Shown piece after piece: positions 23,164 to 36,663 of a DNA stretch of 64,000 nucleotides. A model generated the notes under the pieces. It did not search any database, was not told where the DNA came from, and was given only the letters and a program-made list of their open reading frames with translations. A program made the position numbers and the translations under genes. The stretch is from Hawksworthiomyces lignivorus (Eukaryota > Ascomycota > Sordariomycetes > Ophiostomatales > Ophiostomataceae): NCBI GenBank assembly GCA_002917075.1, contig NTMA01000012.1, positions 434,001 to 498,000 on the forward strand. Direction: 5' to 3'. Each line of letters begins with the position of its first letter. Position 1 is the stretch's first letter.

Positions 23164-24637
23164 CTAATTGCCACCCTTGAGATGCCAGTCCAAATCCGGC
23201 GGAGAGGGTACTGATGGGTCTGGTTCCACAGCGGCCGGTAGGCCTAGTTTTAGCCGGCGGGCCAGGTCCGCCCGGGCGGCGGCTATGGCCGCATCCAGGT
23301 CAATATCCCAAACGTACGACTGTCGCTGGCGTACCTCGTCTGCGATGGCTACAAGGTCACGGCCTCTCGCCCGCCACTCGTACAAGTTGGCCGCGCGCCG
23401 GCTGCTCTGCACCAGCCACTGGTCGCGGGCGCGGCGGTTGCCGTCGAATGCGGCAAATACAGAAGGCAGGCCGATTGCCGGGTCGACATCGTCTAAGGCC
23501 GGATCGCCCAGCAGCTCGGCCAATACCGCTGCGTCTTCGATGCAGAGCGCAGCGCCGGCGCCGTGGTGTGGGGTGCTCGCGTGCGCGGCATCACCAACGA
23601 CGCAGGCGCGGCCAAGGTAGAAAGCCTTCAGCGGGTGGTCGGCAAGGTCGAACAGGCCCCAGCGCTCAAGCTGGGGGCTCGTCATCTTGAGCAGGCCGAT
23701 CACGTTCGGTCCGAAGCCATCAAAGTCGCGCAGCGCCGCGTCGCGGGTGGCGGGCAAGGTGAGCTGGGTCTGGCTGGGCCAGTCTTCGGTGGTTGTCACA
23801 AAAGCCACTAGATTTAATGTCTTTCCATGGTTGACCGGGAACGTCAGAGCATGCCGATCGGGGCCCATCTAACAGAGACAGCCAGTCAGCAAATCGCAGA
23901 AGAAGAAAAAGGATGTCTGCAAATCGCACCCAGAGCATGGCATTGACTGCCTTCTCCTCCCCCAGCGCGGCAATAGCATCGTCCATGGGAATCAACCCGC
24001 GGTACACAAACTTGTAGCTGTAGCTTGGTTTGGCCTCTGGTTGGTCACTGCCGCCCACAAGTAGCTCCCGCGTGCGCGACTTGATGCCATCGCAGCCGAT
24101 GACGGCGTCAGCCTGGGCCGAGGTGCCGTCGTCAAAGAACAAAGTCACCTTCCCGTCGGGACCACCAGCGTTGTCTTTCCCAGCCTCGATGCTCTTCAGC
24201 CGCTTTCCAAATTTGGCGGCATCTAGCGGCAGCAGCGGGACCAGTTCGTCTAGGAGCCGTGCTCGATGGCAGGCAGCGTGGCCATCCTCGTGGCCGATCA
24301 GTGTGAATAGAGGCTTCAACTCTGGTGCCGGCGTTTCGGATGTGCCATCGAGAACGTCAAACCAAACGGCTCGCTTGGACGGCCAAGCGTTACGGGTGGC
24401 AACACGTTCGAAGCCGGCTAACATTGCCTCGTCACAGATGCGCATGGCCCGCACGGCGTTGGAGTGTACGCCTACACCGGCACCAATTTCGCCGAAAGCT
24501 GGAGCCTGTTCATAAATGGTGAATGGTACACGACGCTTGTGCAGGGCAATAGCCAAAGCCAAGCCCGTAATGCCGCCGCCAACAATGGCGACATGGAATG
24601 GTTTTGCAGTTGGGGGTGAAGAAGATGAATCAGCCAT
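23164..24637 (-). CDS. FAD-dependent monooxygenase (salicylate hydroxylase-like)
   Basis: Two exons (complement of 23930-24637 and 23164-23868) with a 61-nt intron, phase 0, encode 470 residues. The family inserts one oxygen atom into an aromatic substrate using NAD(P)H and FAD. The FAD-binding motif GGGITG is at residues 20-25 after a beta strand (HVAIV). The second FAD motif is in CVVGDAAHASTPHHGAGA, with EDAAVLAELL following. A CDGIKSRTRELL segment matches the DG motif of the class. The start at 24637 is the ATG directly before the Ser-rich N-terminus; a longer frame to 24679 exists but looks like leader sequence. No targeting peptide is evident. The substrate cannot be told from the sequence; salicylate or another small aromatic is typical for this group, and no other aromatic-degradation gene is adjacent. 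Confidence 0.9.
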
Positions 24638-25810
24638 ACTGTGAGTAAAATTGCACGGCGCGATACAGCAATTCTTCAATTTATCACTATCTTTGAAATA
24701 AGAGCTATATTGTCGTTGTCGCTTATAGTTTACGTTTTGATTTCCTAGGTATGCTCTTTTACTTCATCTTAATATTGAACAGCGGCGAGCCTCAGCGACT
24801 GAAGTTGATGGTACCATTCCCCTCTCACGGGTATGCATCCGAACTGATGTGGAGGAGGCCGTATAGATCCGAAGCGGAGAGTTGGAGACGACAGAACAAA
24901 AGAAGCACTGCCGATATAAGAAGGTTAGAGCTGTGCATGGAGACACATAGTCAGCCTATGGTCCTCCGCACCAGACGATCATGGGTGGGGGGACAGCGTT
25001 TTGGAGAAGCTCAAGAGAATGCCATGGCATCTTGAATCTCGCTTGCTTTGGTTTTTCCATTCTTCTCTATGAACACGCTCAGATGCTCTCTTATCCTCCC
25101 ATCAAGACCAATAAATTTAGAGCATTTCAACTATGGCTTCACTCAGAATCCGATCATGATTCATATGACAGCAATCCAAATTATCCGATTTCGTCCATAT
25201 TTCTAGTTGGTTAATGAGAATGTGTCTTTTATTAGCTGCATATCCTTAATTTTTACTATTTGAAAGAAAGTCTATCTACTAGCTATCATCACCTATGTCC
25301 AAGATCAAACCATGCCATTCTTCAAACCACGACTTACTTACGACCATGGCTTGTCCTCTTCATGCTGTCTTAGCCCCGCTCTCTTGCCAGTGTACATAAA
25401 TTGGCTGCCGAGAAGCAAACTTCGAGTGCGACGTAGTTGACATGCCAAGGTGGCGGCTAAAAGGCAGCATACATAGTGCTCAGATATTACCCCAAAAAAG
25501 CGTACACTACCGGCGAGAAGCGACACTCAATGCGAAGACAAAAATAGAGAGACAAAGGGAAAAGTGAATGAGAAAAGGCAAATAGAGTAAAGAAAATGGG
25601 GTTGTATCTGGGTATTCTTGCGCACGATCTGGGGAAGAAGCCTGATCCATCACTGGGCCTCGCTTCTTATACTCCCCTTTTCTTTTACCTCTTCATCTTC
25701 TATTACCTTTTGGCCATACATGTAGGAAGACCTCCTATCGATCTGGCATTAAAAGGACTTCAAGGGAGCTGTGCTTTCAGCTCACCTGGCTGAAGCGAAG
25801 GGACTCCATC
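24638..25810. other. Divergent spacer between monooxygenase and DUF4419 gene
   Basis: About 1.2 kb with short ORFs only. It should hold both promoters; a pyrimidine-rich stretch lies at about 25670-25720, upstream of the DUF4419 ATG. Nothing else recognised. Confidence 0.5.
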
Positions 25811-27463
25811 ATGAGAGGTCACCTTCTACAGGCAGCTGCAGCGACAGGATGGGTGGCACTCGTGTCCGCAGTGACGGTGCTGCCTGGCGGCGTGCCTAAG
25901 CCATACCGCGGTCCGGCAGGCGTGCCGACGCCATATGATTTCTATACGCAGAGCGCAGCCAACGAGTTCGCCAACCGCAGCAACTTGGAGATCTTCATGT
26001 CGAACCGCGACAACCAAGAGTACTTCACGCAAGACAACTACCAGGTGCTGCCGTCGGCTGACGGCTTCGTGCGCGGCGCGCTGCAGGCGTGGGGCGAGCA
26101 CCTGCACCTGGTTCTGGGCCCAGACGAGGTCTGGCTGACGGTGCTGGCGCAGGTCAACTTCTACGTGAACGCTCACACCGCGGAGGTAGCGGCAACCGCG
26201 TACGACCTGCGGCCCAATCAGACGGTGACGGTGGACGGGTATCCGGATTGGTACACAATAATCGCGGCCCTGTACGGCGCGGTAACCGACCGGACCAAGT
26301 TCGACTGGCTGCACCACTACTTCGTGTCGCCCAACTTCACGACCTCGACAGACGACCACGTCATGGCCGCACACATTCTCATGCTGGCACAAACGCGCGC
26401 GTACTTGCATACTCCTCTCCCCTCCGACGGCAGCGCCCTCCTGTGCGGGCTGCCCTCGGTGACGCTGACAGGCACGCGCCAGGACTGGGCGGGCGTCGCG
26501 TGGCGCGTGGAGCAGCTGGCGTTGTTCGGACCCGAGGCGGCCGCGTACGGCCAGCGGCTGCTGCCCGTTGTCCGGCGGTTTGTGGCGACGTTTGACGCGC
26601 CAGACGACCCGGCTGTCAAGGCGTTCTGGAACGCCATCGTCGTCGCTCAGGAGGCGCCCAAGGCGTCCTTTGCCGCCACGAAGGCGTCGGCGCCTCCCTC
26701 CGCGGCCGCACCGGCGAGCTGCACCGGCAGCGGCAGCAACGGACCCAGCTTCAACCTCTCGGGCTGGATCACGGCCTTTTACTTCTGGGATGCCGACGGC
26801 AAGCCGTACGGGCGCGAGGTCCCGCCGGCCGGGCGTGTCAAGACGACGACGCTGGACGGCGTCACATATCCGACCGTGGACCTGCGGACGCTGCCCGTGT
26901 CATACGGGCGCGCGTCCTTTGTGCTCCCGCGCTGGAATGACACCGATCAGTACGAGGTGCTCGCCGTGGGCGGCCCGCTCGGCAAGCGCATCGATGCGGG
27001 TGCGCCGGTGGGGTACGTGGAAGCGCTCAACCGCACCCGGATAGCCGCCGCAAGGGGCAGCATGCAGAGCGGCAACAGCAGCAGCGGCAGCAGCAACGCC
27101 ACAGGTCCCGCCATCGTGATGCCATGGGAAGAATCCGACGACGGCTCTGGCAGGGACAGCCACAACCAGACGTGGGCGCAGTGGGCCAACATGACGTTCG
27201 GCGTCGATCCGCGGCAGCACGGAACATTGACGCCGCTGACATCGTGGGTGCTGTACGGCCCCGTGACGGCGGCCAACGCGAGCGCCACGCGGTGGGAGCC
27301 TGAGCTGGAGCTGGGCACGCTGGCTGCTGCGCTGCTCAGCCACTACAACGCGAGCGAGTGTGCAGCGACGACCGCGGCACTATCACCTGCTGCTCGGAGG
27401 AGGCAGCGGACAGCTGCTCTGTTTGGGCGTAAGGAGCGGTTGCCGCATCAGTGGCAGGCGTAA
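25811..27463 (+). CDS. Secreted DUF4419-domain protein
   Basis: A single exon of 550 residues. The N-terminus is a signal peptide (MRGHLLQAAAATGWVALVSA). The segment around residues 90-125 (GEHLHLVLGPDEVWLTVLAQ, then NFYVNAHTAE) is the hallmark of DUF4419, found in fungi and some protists. The domain continues through DWYTIIAALYG and a later GWITAFYFWD block to about residue 400. Many N-glycosylation sequons (NRS, NQT, NFT, NLS, NDT, NRT, NSS, NAT, NMT, NAS) fit a secreted product. The C-terminal third is variable and ends basic, without a GPI signal. The biochemical function of the family is unknown to me. The high GC content of the exon matches neighbouring real genes. Confidence 0.85.
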   Translation: MRGHLLQAAAATGWVALVSAVTVLPGGVPKPYRGPAGVPTPYDFYTQSAANEFANRSNLEIFMSNRDNQEYFTQDNYQVLPSADGFVRGALQAWGEHLHLVLGPDEVWLTVLAQVNFYVNAHTAEVAATAYDLRPNQTVTVDGYPDWYTIIAALYGAVTDRTKFDWLHHYFVSPNFTTSTDDHVMAAHILMLAQTRAYLHTPLPSDGSALLCGLPSVTLTGTRQDWAGVAWRVEQLALFGPEAAAYGQRLLPVVRRFVATFDAPDDPAVKAFWNAIVVAQEAPKASFAATKASAPPSAAAPASCTGSGSNGPSFNLSGWITAFYFWDADGKPYGREVPPAGRVKTTTLDGVTYPTVDLRTLPVSYGRASFVLPRWNDTDQYEVLAVGGPLGKRIDAGAPVGYVEALNRTRIAAARGSMQSGNSSSGSSNATGPAIVMPWEESDDGSGRDSHNQTWAQWANMTFGVDPRQHGTLTPLTSWVLYGPVTAANASATRWEPELELGTLAAALLSHYNASECAATTAALSPAARRRQRTAALFGRKERLPHQWQA

Positions 27464-27665
27464 AGCAAAGAATAGATGGCGGGGGAGGCAAGGAGAGACA
27501 GTGTTCCAAATTTATTGCATATAGCAAATAACCTTCGTTTAAGCACCAAAAATCTAGTCTTGTACCATCTTCTAGAAAGTAATAGCAATGGACATTATGC
27601 ACCTCCAGACCAACCCCCTTGTACATTTCTTTCTATTCTCCTTTTACCCGTATCTCTGATCACAC

Positions 27666-29116
27666 TCAATACCCCTCCCGACGACTCACCCGGTTCGCTA
27701 GCGGCCGGTCCTCGCTCAACCGCTTCAGGTTGTCCTCCAGAATGGCCAACACGCGCTCGCTGTACTGGGTGGAGCTGCCGCTGATGTGGGGTGTGACGAT
27801 GACGTTCTTGGCGGACCAGAGCGGGTGGTGATCTGGGAGGGGCTCCGGGTCCGTCACGTCGAGCGCGGCACCCCGCAGCACACCCTTGTCGAGGGCTTCG
27901 ATCAGGGCGTCCGTGTCGACGACGGGCCCGCGGGCGATATTGCTGAGGAAGCCGGCTCGCCACGTACCATCTTCACGAGTGCGGCCCAGCAGCTTGAGTT
28001 CCTCTGCACCCAGCAGGTGGGTCGTGCTGTCGGTCAGCGGGGTGGCAACAACGAGCAGGTCGATGCCAGACCCCAAGAAAGCATGCAGGTCCTCCTTGGA
28101 CCCGCCTGAGAACCAGCGTGTCGGGAAAATGCCCTCTGGGTCACCCGTGCCGGGCGGCGCATAGCCGTCGTCGCGGCGCGACTCTGGAGTGTCACGCGGG
28201 TGCAGAGTATAGGCGTAGACCTCTGCGCCAAGGGCAGTTGCCACACGGGCGGTCTGGCGGCCAATACTGCCGTAGCCGAGGATGCCTCTACCTTTGAAGT
28301 TAGAGAAAGAGAGCCCGCAGCAGCAAATGGTCTAAAGAGAAGAAAACATACACTCGCTGACCAAGAGAGTCCTCCGTCTCGGTCGTCTGCCGTCTCCATT
28401 TGCCCTCCTTCTGCGCCTCCAGATAACCAGGAACTGGTAAAAGACAGATTAGCAACTCTGTCTTTCATGGTGTCGAGATGATATATGCTGGACAAGACAT
28501 ACTTCTGTGGTTGAATGCGAGGAAAGTCGCAATGATCCACTCTGAAATTTGAGGCCTGTTATCTTTAGCGGAGAGTTCTACGACAACAAGTTGAAGAGAA
28601 CAACTTAGCTTACCCATGCACTCCATTGGCTGTCGCAAAGACAATGTCTGTGTCGGCAAACAGCGGCTGCTTGATGATCAGGTTGGCACCAGCGCTGAAG
28701 AGCTGCACATAACGCAGGCGTGGCACGGCGGCTGGCTCAGGCAGTGCCTGGCCTGTCGTTAGCAGAATGGTAACATTGTGCCAGTCCTCCTCAGTCAGCG
28801 CATCGGCGGCGAGTTTCTGGCCCCAATGCAGCTCGCGGTAGAGGATGTGCAGGCCTGGAAAGCTAGCCTGGATACGGTCCTTCCAGGCTTGAGAGGGCTC
28901 CTTGGGGCCGGTGATAAGCAAGAGGTGGCCGTTCAGGTTCTTATTGGGGACGGACGTGGATGCGGAGGTAGACAGAGTGGTGGCCGTCATGTTGCCGGTA
29001 TTGGTCTTGCTGCTGGTTCTGGTAGAGTTGTCCTTATTGTCTATGTGGATGCTGACAGAGAGTGAGACTGAAGGGGGTACGTTGTCAACCGAGTCCATTA
29101 GGGAAGCAAGAGGCAC
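27666..29116 (-). CDS. D-isomer-specific 2-hydroxyacid dehydrogenase
   Basis: Four exons (complement of 28614-29116, 28503-28555, 28352-28433 and 27666-28287) with matching phases give 419 residues, or 413 from the Met at 29098. The family reduces 2-oxo acids or oxidises D-2-hydroxy acids with NAD(P)H. The NAD-binding motif is VGILGYGSIG (about 213-222 in the longer form). Catalytic Arg lies in SNIARGPVVD, the Glu in DVTDPEPLP and the His in VTPHISG. Splice junctions restore the family motifs GVHGPQISEWIIA and GQRVGILGYG. A Thr/Ser-rich N-terminal extension of about 50 residues precedes the substrate domain; the internal Met in NMTATTL is an alternative start. It resembles the fungal glyoxylate/hydroxypyruvate reductase-like branch; the exact substrate is unknown. 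Confidence 0.88.
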
Positions 29117-30526
29117 GCGGTTTAAATGACTCCTGGGAGTTCAATTGTGTTGTGGGAAAAAGAAGAAAAGATACAGTGGCAAAGAAGCCAGAATCGCAAC
29201 TACAAAACCGAAGGAGGGGAGTTCGTGAGTTGGGGGGGAGAGTTCTAGTTTTGAGGCTGGCTATGCGAGATGTCCGAAAGGCGGAAGGGTTCATGGAGAT
29301 AAAGGGAAAAGGCACCAATATTTGTCATATACGTAGCTTGAACTAATAGCTCAGTACAGTGTCCAAAGGATGGGTGAGAAAAGCGGTGGGGGACGGGAAG
29401 CGAAATCATTTGCATTCAAGCTTTTGACATTACCATCGCAATTTTGAGTTACGGCATAGCGTAGGGCAATTCTCTGGGGATATAGAAACGCGGACAGGGG
29501 CTAATTGGGGGAAGAAAAAAAAGCCATCCATTGCATCCATTGTATGACGCGATGTAGCCGTAGAATGAGTCGAACGAGCGATTACTGGGAGCGAACGAAT
29601 CGTCTTTCACCAATTTGCCCAAGGCCGCCAAGTTGGGGGGCTTTCATCATTTTTGGGTATTCTTTTCTCTGCTGTATTAGCTCGAAAGCAGACTAGGCAC
29701 GATGAGACAAGATAGACAGGAGAAGACGCAGAAAGTGTCACAGCTAGTCGGGATGGTGAGAATCTGACAGAGCCTGAAGTTGACAAAGCAGCAATGCACA
29801 TCTAGAGGACGTCATAGTTAGAGAAGCCTTCGCTCACCATAGGTTTTTTGTCATCGGTGCCGATTCGGACGGCCGAGACGTAAAGCCTTGTTGATTGGAA
29901 AGATCTGAACTACAGCGGTTCTTTAAATTAAAATTATATACAACAGAGAGACAAGTCTCCGAGACATCTATCGGTCACAGTAATACATCTCAAGGATATC
30001 ACCTCTCTCGCATGCCCATATCTACCTAACATTCCGGCGACTCTATGCCATCCAAGATAACTATAGAAAGCACCACATAGTAAGATATAATATACGTGTC
30101 TCTTTTTCTCTGTTCGCCTCTCTCCCTAGCATTGCTTATGGCCCGCACTGCAACGTGCACCTCCTATTTCTAGAAGGGGATTTCGATCAAAGAGAACAAG
30201 ATCCAGAAAGGGCAGTGTCAATATGACAGATCCCCTTCAGTTTACGGCGATGAAATCTTGGCTCCGCGTAGGTGGCAAAGACTTCGTCGTCTCCTAAAGT
30301 ATTCGCCGGCGAGTTTGGGCGGCAGCACGAGCATCTTCTCTACACCCGAGCAGGTAGTCGGCCGCAGTTTGCAGTGGTGTGGTCAAGAGCCCCGCCGAAC
30401 AGTGCAGGTTCGCTCCTCAGGTGTCTCTATCGCTCTGTCTTGGCCTCGGAGTCGCTTTGGTCATCGGCCCTAAATCTCGTTGGACAAATATAAACGCAAG
30501 GATTCCATTGCGCCGACCGAGACTTC
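29117..30526. other. Spacer between dehydrogenase promoter and ELP3 3' end
   Basis: About 1.4 kb, AT-rich, with short ORFs only. It should contain the dehydrogenase promoter on the minus strand and the ELP3 3' UTR. Nothing else recognised. Confidence 0.5.
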
Positions 30527-32357
30527 TCAGACCTCCGGTGCCGGCCCCGACCGGCCGTCCAGCCACTTGCTCATGTAGGGGCCGTCGAGCCAGTAGCCCA
30601 GCTTGGCGTAGTAGCTTCGCACGCCGACGCCGGAGATGACGCTGATCTTGTCGCTGCCGTGCTCGTCGCGGGCGATGCGCTCGGCCTCCTCCATGAGCAG
30701 CGTGCCGAAGCCCTGGTGCTGGAACTTCTTGGGGTCGCGGGCGTGCACGGGCACGGCGGTGCCGTAGACGTGGAGCTCGCGCACCAGGCTGGTGGGCTGA
30801 CCGACGAGCTCTTCGCGGAAGGTGTACTTTTCGGAGCAGCGGCGCAGCCGCAGCAGGCCGACGAGGATGTCCTGCTTGGGGTCCTCGTAGGCGAGGAAGG
30901 TCTCCCAGCCGCCGTTGGCGGTGTAGTCGCGGCGGACCAGCTCGACCTGGTTGGGGCGCACCTTGTGCTTCACCTCGTTGATGCCGACCTCGCGCGTGCG
31001 CACGTCGCGGCAGGTGGTGCCGAAGTCGCGCATGCGGGCCAGGGCCAGCTCGCGCAGGTTGCCGTTCTCGACACCCGAGGTGACCAGAGGCATGGGGATG
31101 TCGCGCTGCACGCGGTAGATGCGCGTCCAAGGCGGCACCAGGGCCAGGATGCGGGCGACCAGGTCGATCAGGCCGTTTGGCGTATAGTTCTGGTAGCGCC
31201 CCGTGCGCCACAGCTCGTAGAGCCCGGTGCCGCGGATGACGAGGGTGGGGTAGATCTTGAGCCCGTCGGTGCGGAAGGCGGGGTTGGCAAAGTACTCGCG
31301 GAACTGGTCGAGGTCGCGCTCCATGCCGACGTTGGGCAGGTCAGGCATCATGTGGCTGACAACCTTGTAGCCGGCATCCTTGGCCAGGCAGAAGGTCTCG
31401 GCCACGGCGGCCACCGTGTGGCCGCGATTGGTGTCGCGCGCCACGTCCTCGTACAGCGACTGCACACCAACCTCCAGCCGCGTGCAGCCGTACCGCAGCA
31501 TGCTCGACAGATGCGGCTGCAGACAGTAGTCGGGCCGCGTCTCGATGGTGATGCCCACGCACTTGGTGCTGCTCATCTCGCCAGCTGCCACGGCCTCGTC
31601 CACGTTGGACGTCTGGTAGCCGCTCAGCGCGTTGTGCAGCTGCGCGATAAACGTCTCGCGGTACGTCTCGGGCAGCGACATGAATGTGCCGCCCATGATA
31701 ATGTACTCAACTTTGTCGACCGAGTGGCCTAGCGCCTTGAGCTGGTCGACGCGCCCGCGGGCCTGCTCGAACGGGTCGTACCGCGCGCGGATGGCGCGCA
31801 TCGAAGTGGGCTCGTAGCCTGTGTAGGACTGGGTGCTGTATTCGAAGTCGGAGTCGGGCCCGCCGGGACAGTATACGCAGATGTTTCCGGTATACGCGAT
31901 GTGGGGGCAGCGGTGCGGCTTGCACATGACGGCGACCACGGCGATGCCAGAGGAGGTGCCTAGCGTCCGATCTGGTTAGACAGCTTGATCACTCGGCTCT
32001 ATTTTCTTTTGAGCAGTGCTTCATCTTCACAGGCAAGGACTTACGAATCGGCTTAGCTACCAGCTTGGGTAGGATGTATTTCTTATAATGCTCAGGCACC
32101 GCCGCAATGATGGCCGTAAGCGGCGGCATGCCGTTGACCTTGTGCTTGCGTGCATATCGGGACCGCAGACTGTTGAGGTTGGTGTCACGCTTGGGTCGCT
32201 TGGGGTCTTTCGACGCCTCTTCGAATTCGTCGATCAGCGCCTTGGCAATGTCGGCGCAGCACCGCAGAAACCGCTCATTTTCGGGCGGCAGGGTTTCTTT
32301 GCCCCGCCTCGACGTCGACGTCGCGGTCGAGGTCGCGGTGATCGTGGCGGTAGCCAT
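30527..32357 (-). CDS. ELP3: Elongator complex catalytic subunit Elp3
   Basis: Two exons (complement of 32045-32357 and 30527-31959) encode 581 residues; yeast Elp3 is 557. Elp3 uses radical SAM chemistry and acetyl-CoA to start cm5U modification of wobble uridines in tRNA. The radical SAM cysteines are C122, C132 and C135 in [14 protein letters not shown]. The conserved stretches [17 protein letters not shown] and the [12 protein letters not shown] motif are intact. The C-terminal GNAT domain has the acetyl-CoA loop [16 protein letters not shown] and the final [16 protein letters not shown]. The acceptor after CGCTAG (31960) was chosen over the one at about 31976 because it restores the family sequence [15 protein letters not shown]. 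The N-terminus is a short Thr/Ser stretch after ATG 32357. Confidence 0.97.
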
Positions 32358-33447
32358 CTTGCAAGGATATGGACCAACGTCGAGTAAACGCCTCGGTTCA
32401 GCCTTTGCTTCTCTACTCGTATATTCCGTGTTGTTCTCGTCTTCCCGTCGTTTCCGTTGTATGGCCTTCCGAGCCCGCAAGTATGCTTCCGTAGAACGGG
32501 GCTTCACATATTTGGTGAAGAGTCAGTCGGAAGCAAAGTTTCTGCAGTCTCCCAGCATTACGCAGTATGCAATTACACATGCATGCTACTAGCAAAAAAA
32601 TAATTTTTGAACTTTTTGGTGGGGCTCGACTTCCTCCCATCGAATCAGAACCCCACAAAGTGAACCAATCAGCAGGTGCTATTTAAAACAAGACACAGGA
32701 AGCAAATCCAATCCCTTATTACATAGATAGGAGCTCAGGGACTGTCATACGCATACGCAACAGTGGACAATTATAGTGGATACCGCACGGCTCTACGACG
32801 TAACTGCTCTAACTTCCCTGTATATACGTCGCAGCTTCGGCTTTAGCTCTCTTGGAACCCGCATCTATGCCGCATCTATGTACATGTATGGCTCAGTCCC
32901 CTCCCCCTATGGCGCCTAGTGGCGGTGCGGTGCTAGATTGCAACCCGTGCTTTTCCGTTGGCTCTGCTGGCTTTACCGATAGTTGGCAGCAGAGAAAAGC
33001 TTCGGCCCTGGTTTGGCCGCTGTTTTGGAATTTCGAGCGCTGTGACCAAGCGCGAGGTTTTTTTTAAGTTTTCTTGGGGCTACACTTTTCTGCATTTCGA
33101 GTACACTCCTTCGCACCAGAGCGTCCTTTTCTTTTTCTTGAGCGAACGCAGCGCTAGAAAGTCCACCGGAGTTTCGCCGAACAGCTGTGCAGCTTTGTGC
33201 GCCGTTTTCTCTTTGCCTAGGCCCGTTGGTTTTCGTCAGCTTTTCAATGCCCCTTGAACAGCGAAGCTAAAGAAGCTGTTGTCTCTATCTGTCCTATCTA
33301 TCTACTGCGTCTATCTAGATCGCTTTTTTTCGCCGTGTTCTTCCCCTCCATCGCGAAGAGAGTGATTTTCGCTTTTCTCCTCCAACTCTTGTCCTCCCCC
33401 CTTTCGAGCCGACGTCCTTCTTCGTTTATAAAACACACCATTCGAAA
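32358..33447. promoter_or_regulatory. Divergent promoter ELP3 / succinyl-CoA ligase
   Basis: 1.1 kb between two divergent housekeeping genes. The part next to the ligase is rich in T/C tracts. TATAAAA occurs at 33427-33433, only 14 bases before the ATG, too close to act as a TATA box for that start. No gene seen. Confidence 0.5.
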
Positions 33448-34859
<1,412 letters not shown>

Positions 34860-35757
34860 AGGAATAAATAATCGTCCGCTGCTAGCAACGCATTTGACCT
34901 CAGTTTTTTTTTTCCTTTTTTATTCTTATATAGAATTACGACAAACACAATGAAAACATCCAAAAAAAAAAAAAAGAGAGACAGAGGGAGGAGGCTACCA
35001 GACCAGAGGGAAAGGAAACAGGCCATCTCAAATGCTGTAGTAAGCACTGCCATTTGCTCGTCTGCTAGCATTGACGCCGTCGCCTTCATCAAGGAAGCAC
35101 GTTGTATATGAGATTCTAAAGCACAGAAATGGTTGGCGGACCCCCTTGTATCCCAGCCTGTGATCATGAACAGACGCACACCATATTTCCTTTATGTATA
35201 TTCACATAGACTGGATGGGTGGATGGAATGGACGGATGGATTGATTTGCAAACCATTTCTAATTCAATATGTGTGCATTGGTTCACGCCCCATTGTTTCA
35301 TGTGCGTGGTGAAATTGGGCGCAGTCGAACATACTTTTCTCTAAAGCTTTTTTGTCAAGTCACTTCAGTTAACTGTCATTCTATCTGGTACTATATGACT
35401 ACCTTCGCACAACAGCCTGAAGAATGCAATGCCGTCTGAAAATGCTTTGAAACGTTCTCTTGGGCTCGGTAGCCTCAACATGAGAAGAATATATGTTGTA
35501 TATCTCATCGAGGAAGAGCTCCGCAAAGAAAACGGAAGCCAAAAACGAAGAATGGAGAACAGAGTACGCTGTAGAGTCGAAAATGAAATATGGACCAGTA
35601 CTCCAAAAGCCAATCCTGATGAGAAACCAAACATGAAAGAGTGATAGTCAACCATAAAGAAAGACGCAACTCATGAATTCCAAACGGCTCTATGCAGCCC
35701 CCCCTTCCACATAATCTGCACGATATTATCTTCCAGTGCATTTATTTCAGCGAAGGC
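34860..35757. other. Convergent spacer of ligase and E2 genes
   Basis: About 0.9 kb with T and A runs after the ligase stop and a degenerate GGATG minisatellite. No gene recognised. Confidence 0.5.
35212..35241. repeat. Degenerate GGATGG minisatellite
   Basis: Several GGATG/GGATGG units in about 30 bases with single-base variants. Confidence 0.6.
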
Positions 35758-36663
35758 TCATTGTTCACCAAAGAGGTATGCTGTGATGTCTCCTATATAC
35801 GCCTCTTCCATCTCGTAGTCCATGCCTCCGCGTCGTTCAATGCCGACATGAATGAATGCTGCGACCACCGCATCCAGCTCAAATCCCATGTTGACAAAAC
35901 GGTCGATCAGGTCTTTATTGTAACCTTGGTATCTAGAATACGTGTCAGTCGTGTCAGCGTATGAAAAATCTTATTGCTTGGTGGGTCATATAAAACAACG
36001 AATTGGCAATGACGGAACAAGCAGGGATGGTAGGAAAACAATCGCTTTGCGCACCTGCTCGGATCTTCCTCAGGCTTCTTCACTTCGACCGCTTTCCTTG
36101 TAAATTCTGATGGCGGCGGAATCCTCCGCTTTGCGCCCGCATACCGAACAGCCCAGTCGTGCGCCATAACGTTGAAGTATTCGGGGTCCTCAAGCATCAT
36201 CTTGGCAACTTGCGCATCTTGGGGGTCTTTCGGATTCGGCGTCTCGAGAAGCATCCGTAGCGAGAGCAGTGCCGTTTTGATCGTACCTACAGGTGACCAA
36301 CTGCTCCCCAGCGTATCAAGGCAAATGGCACCCTAAAGAGAGGAACAGTTAGCTTTCTGAAACGAGAATGAAAAGAGCTAGAGCTTCACTGGATGGGCTC
36401 ACCGTCTGGCTGCTGATGTTAGGATGCCATATGTGAGTGTCGAATTTCATTACTGGAGACTTGAAAGGATATTGCTTAGGAATCTGAATGTCCACTGTGT
36501 ATGTGCCACCAGAGTACGGTGTATCTGGCGGGGCAGGAAACGATCCCTTCAAGTGTTCTAGGCTGATGCCGTCGGCCGAGCATGCGTAGACGCCTGAGTT
36601 GTCCTTATCCAGTTCGATGTCCTTGAGCTCTTTTGCCACGCGGCGGTCTCGGGTCGAAGTCAT
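35758..36663 (-). CDS. UBC1: Ubiquitin-conjugating enzyme, Ubc1 / E2-25K type with UBA domain
   Basis: Three exons (complement of 36403-36663, 36055-36332 and 35758-35932) give 237 residues. It accepts ubiquitin from E1 and, in yeast and humans, builds K48-linked chains. The UBC fold includes RRVAKELKDIE, the HPN motif (WHPNIS) and the catalytic C91 in GAICLDTLGSSWSP. The C-terminal UBA domain follows intron 2: DLIDRFVNMGFELDAVVAAF, ending in YLFGEQ. The linker between the domains (about residues 150-190) contains TRKAVEVKKPEEDPSR. The E2 plus UBA order is specific to this class. It shares a divergent promoter with RPT2. Confidence 0.95.

Noticed and set aside
30659..31732. 357-codon plus-strand ORF opposite ELP3
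   Set aside because: It is the antisense of a GC-rich, strongly conserved exon; composition is Val/Ala/Gly/Asp/His-rich as expected of a mirror frame, with no domain.
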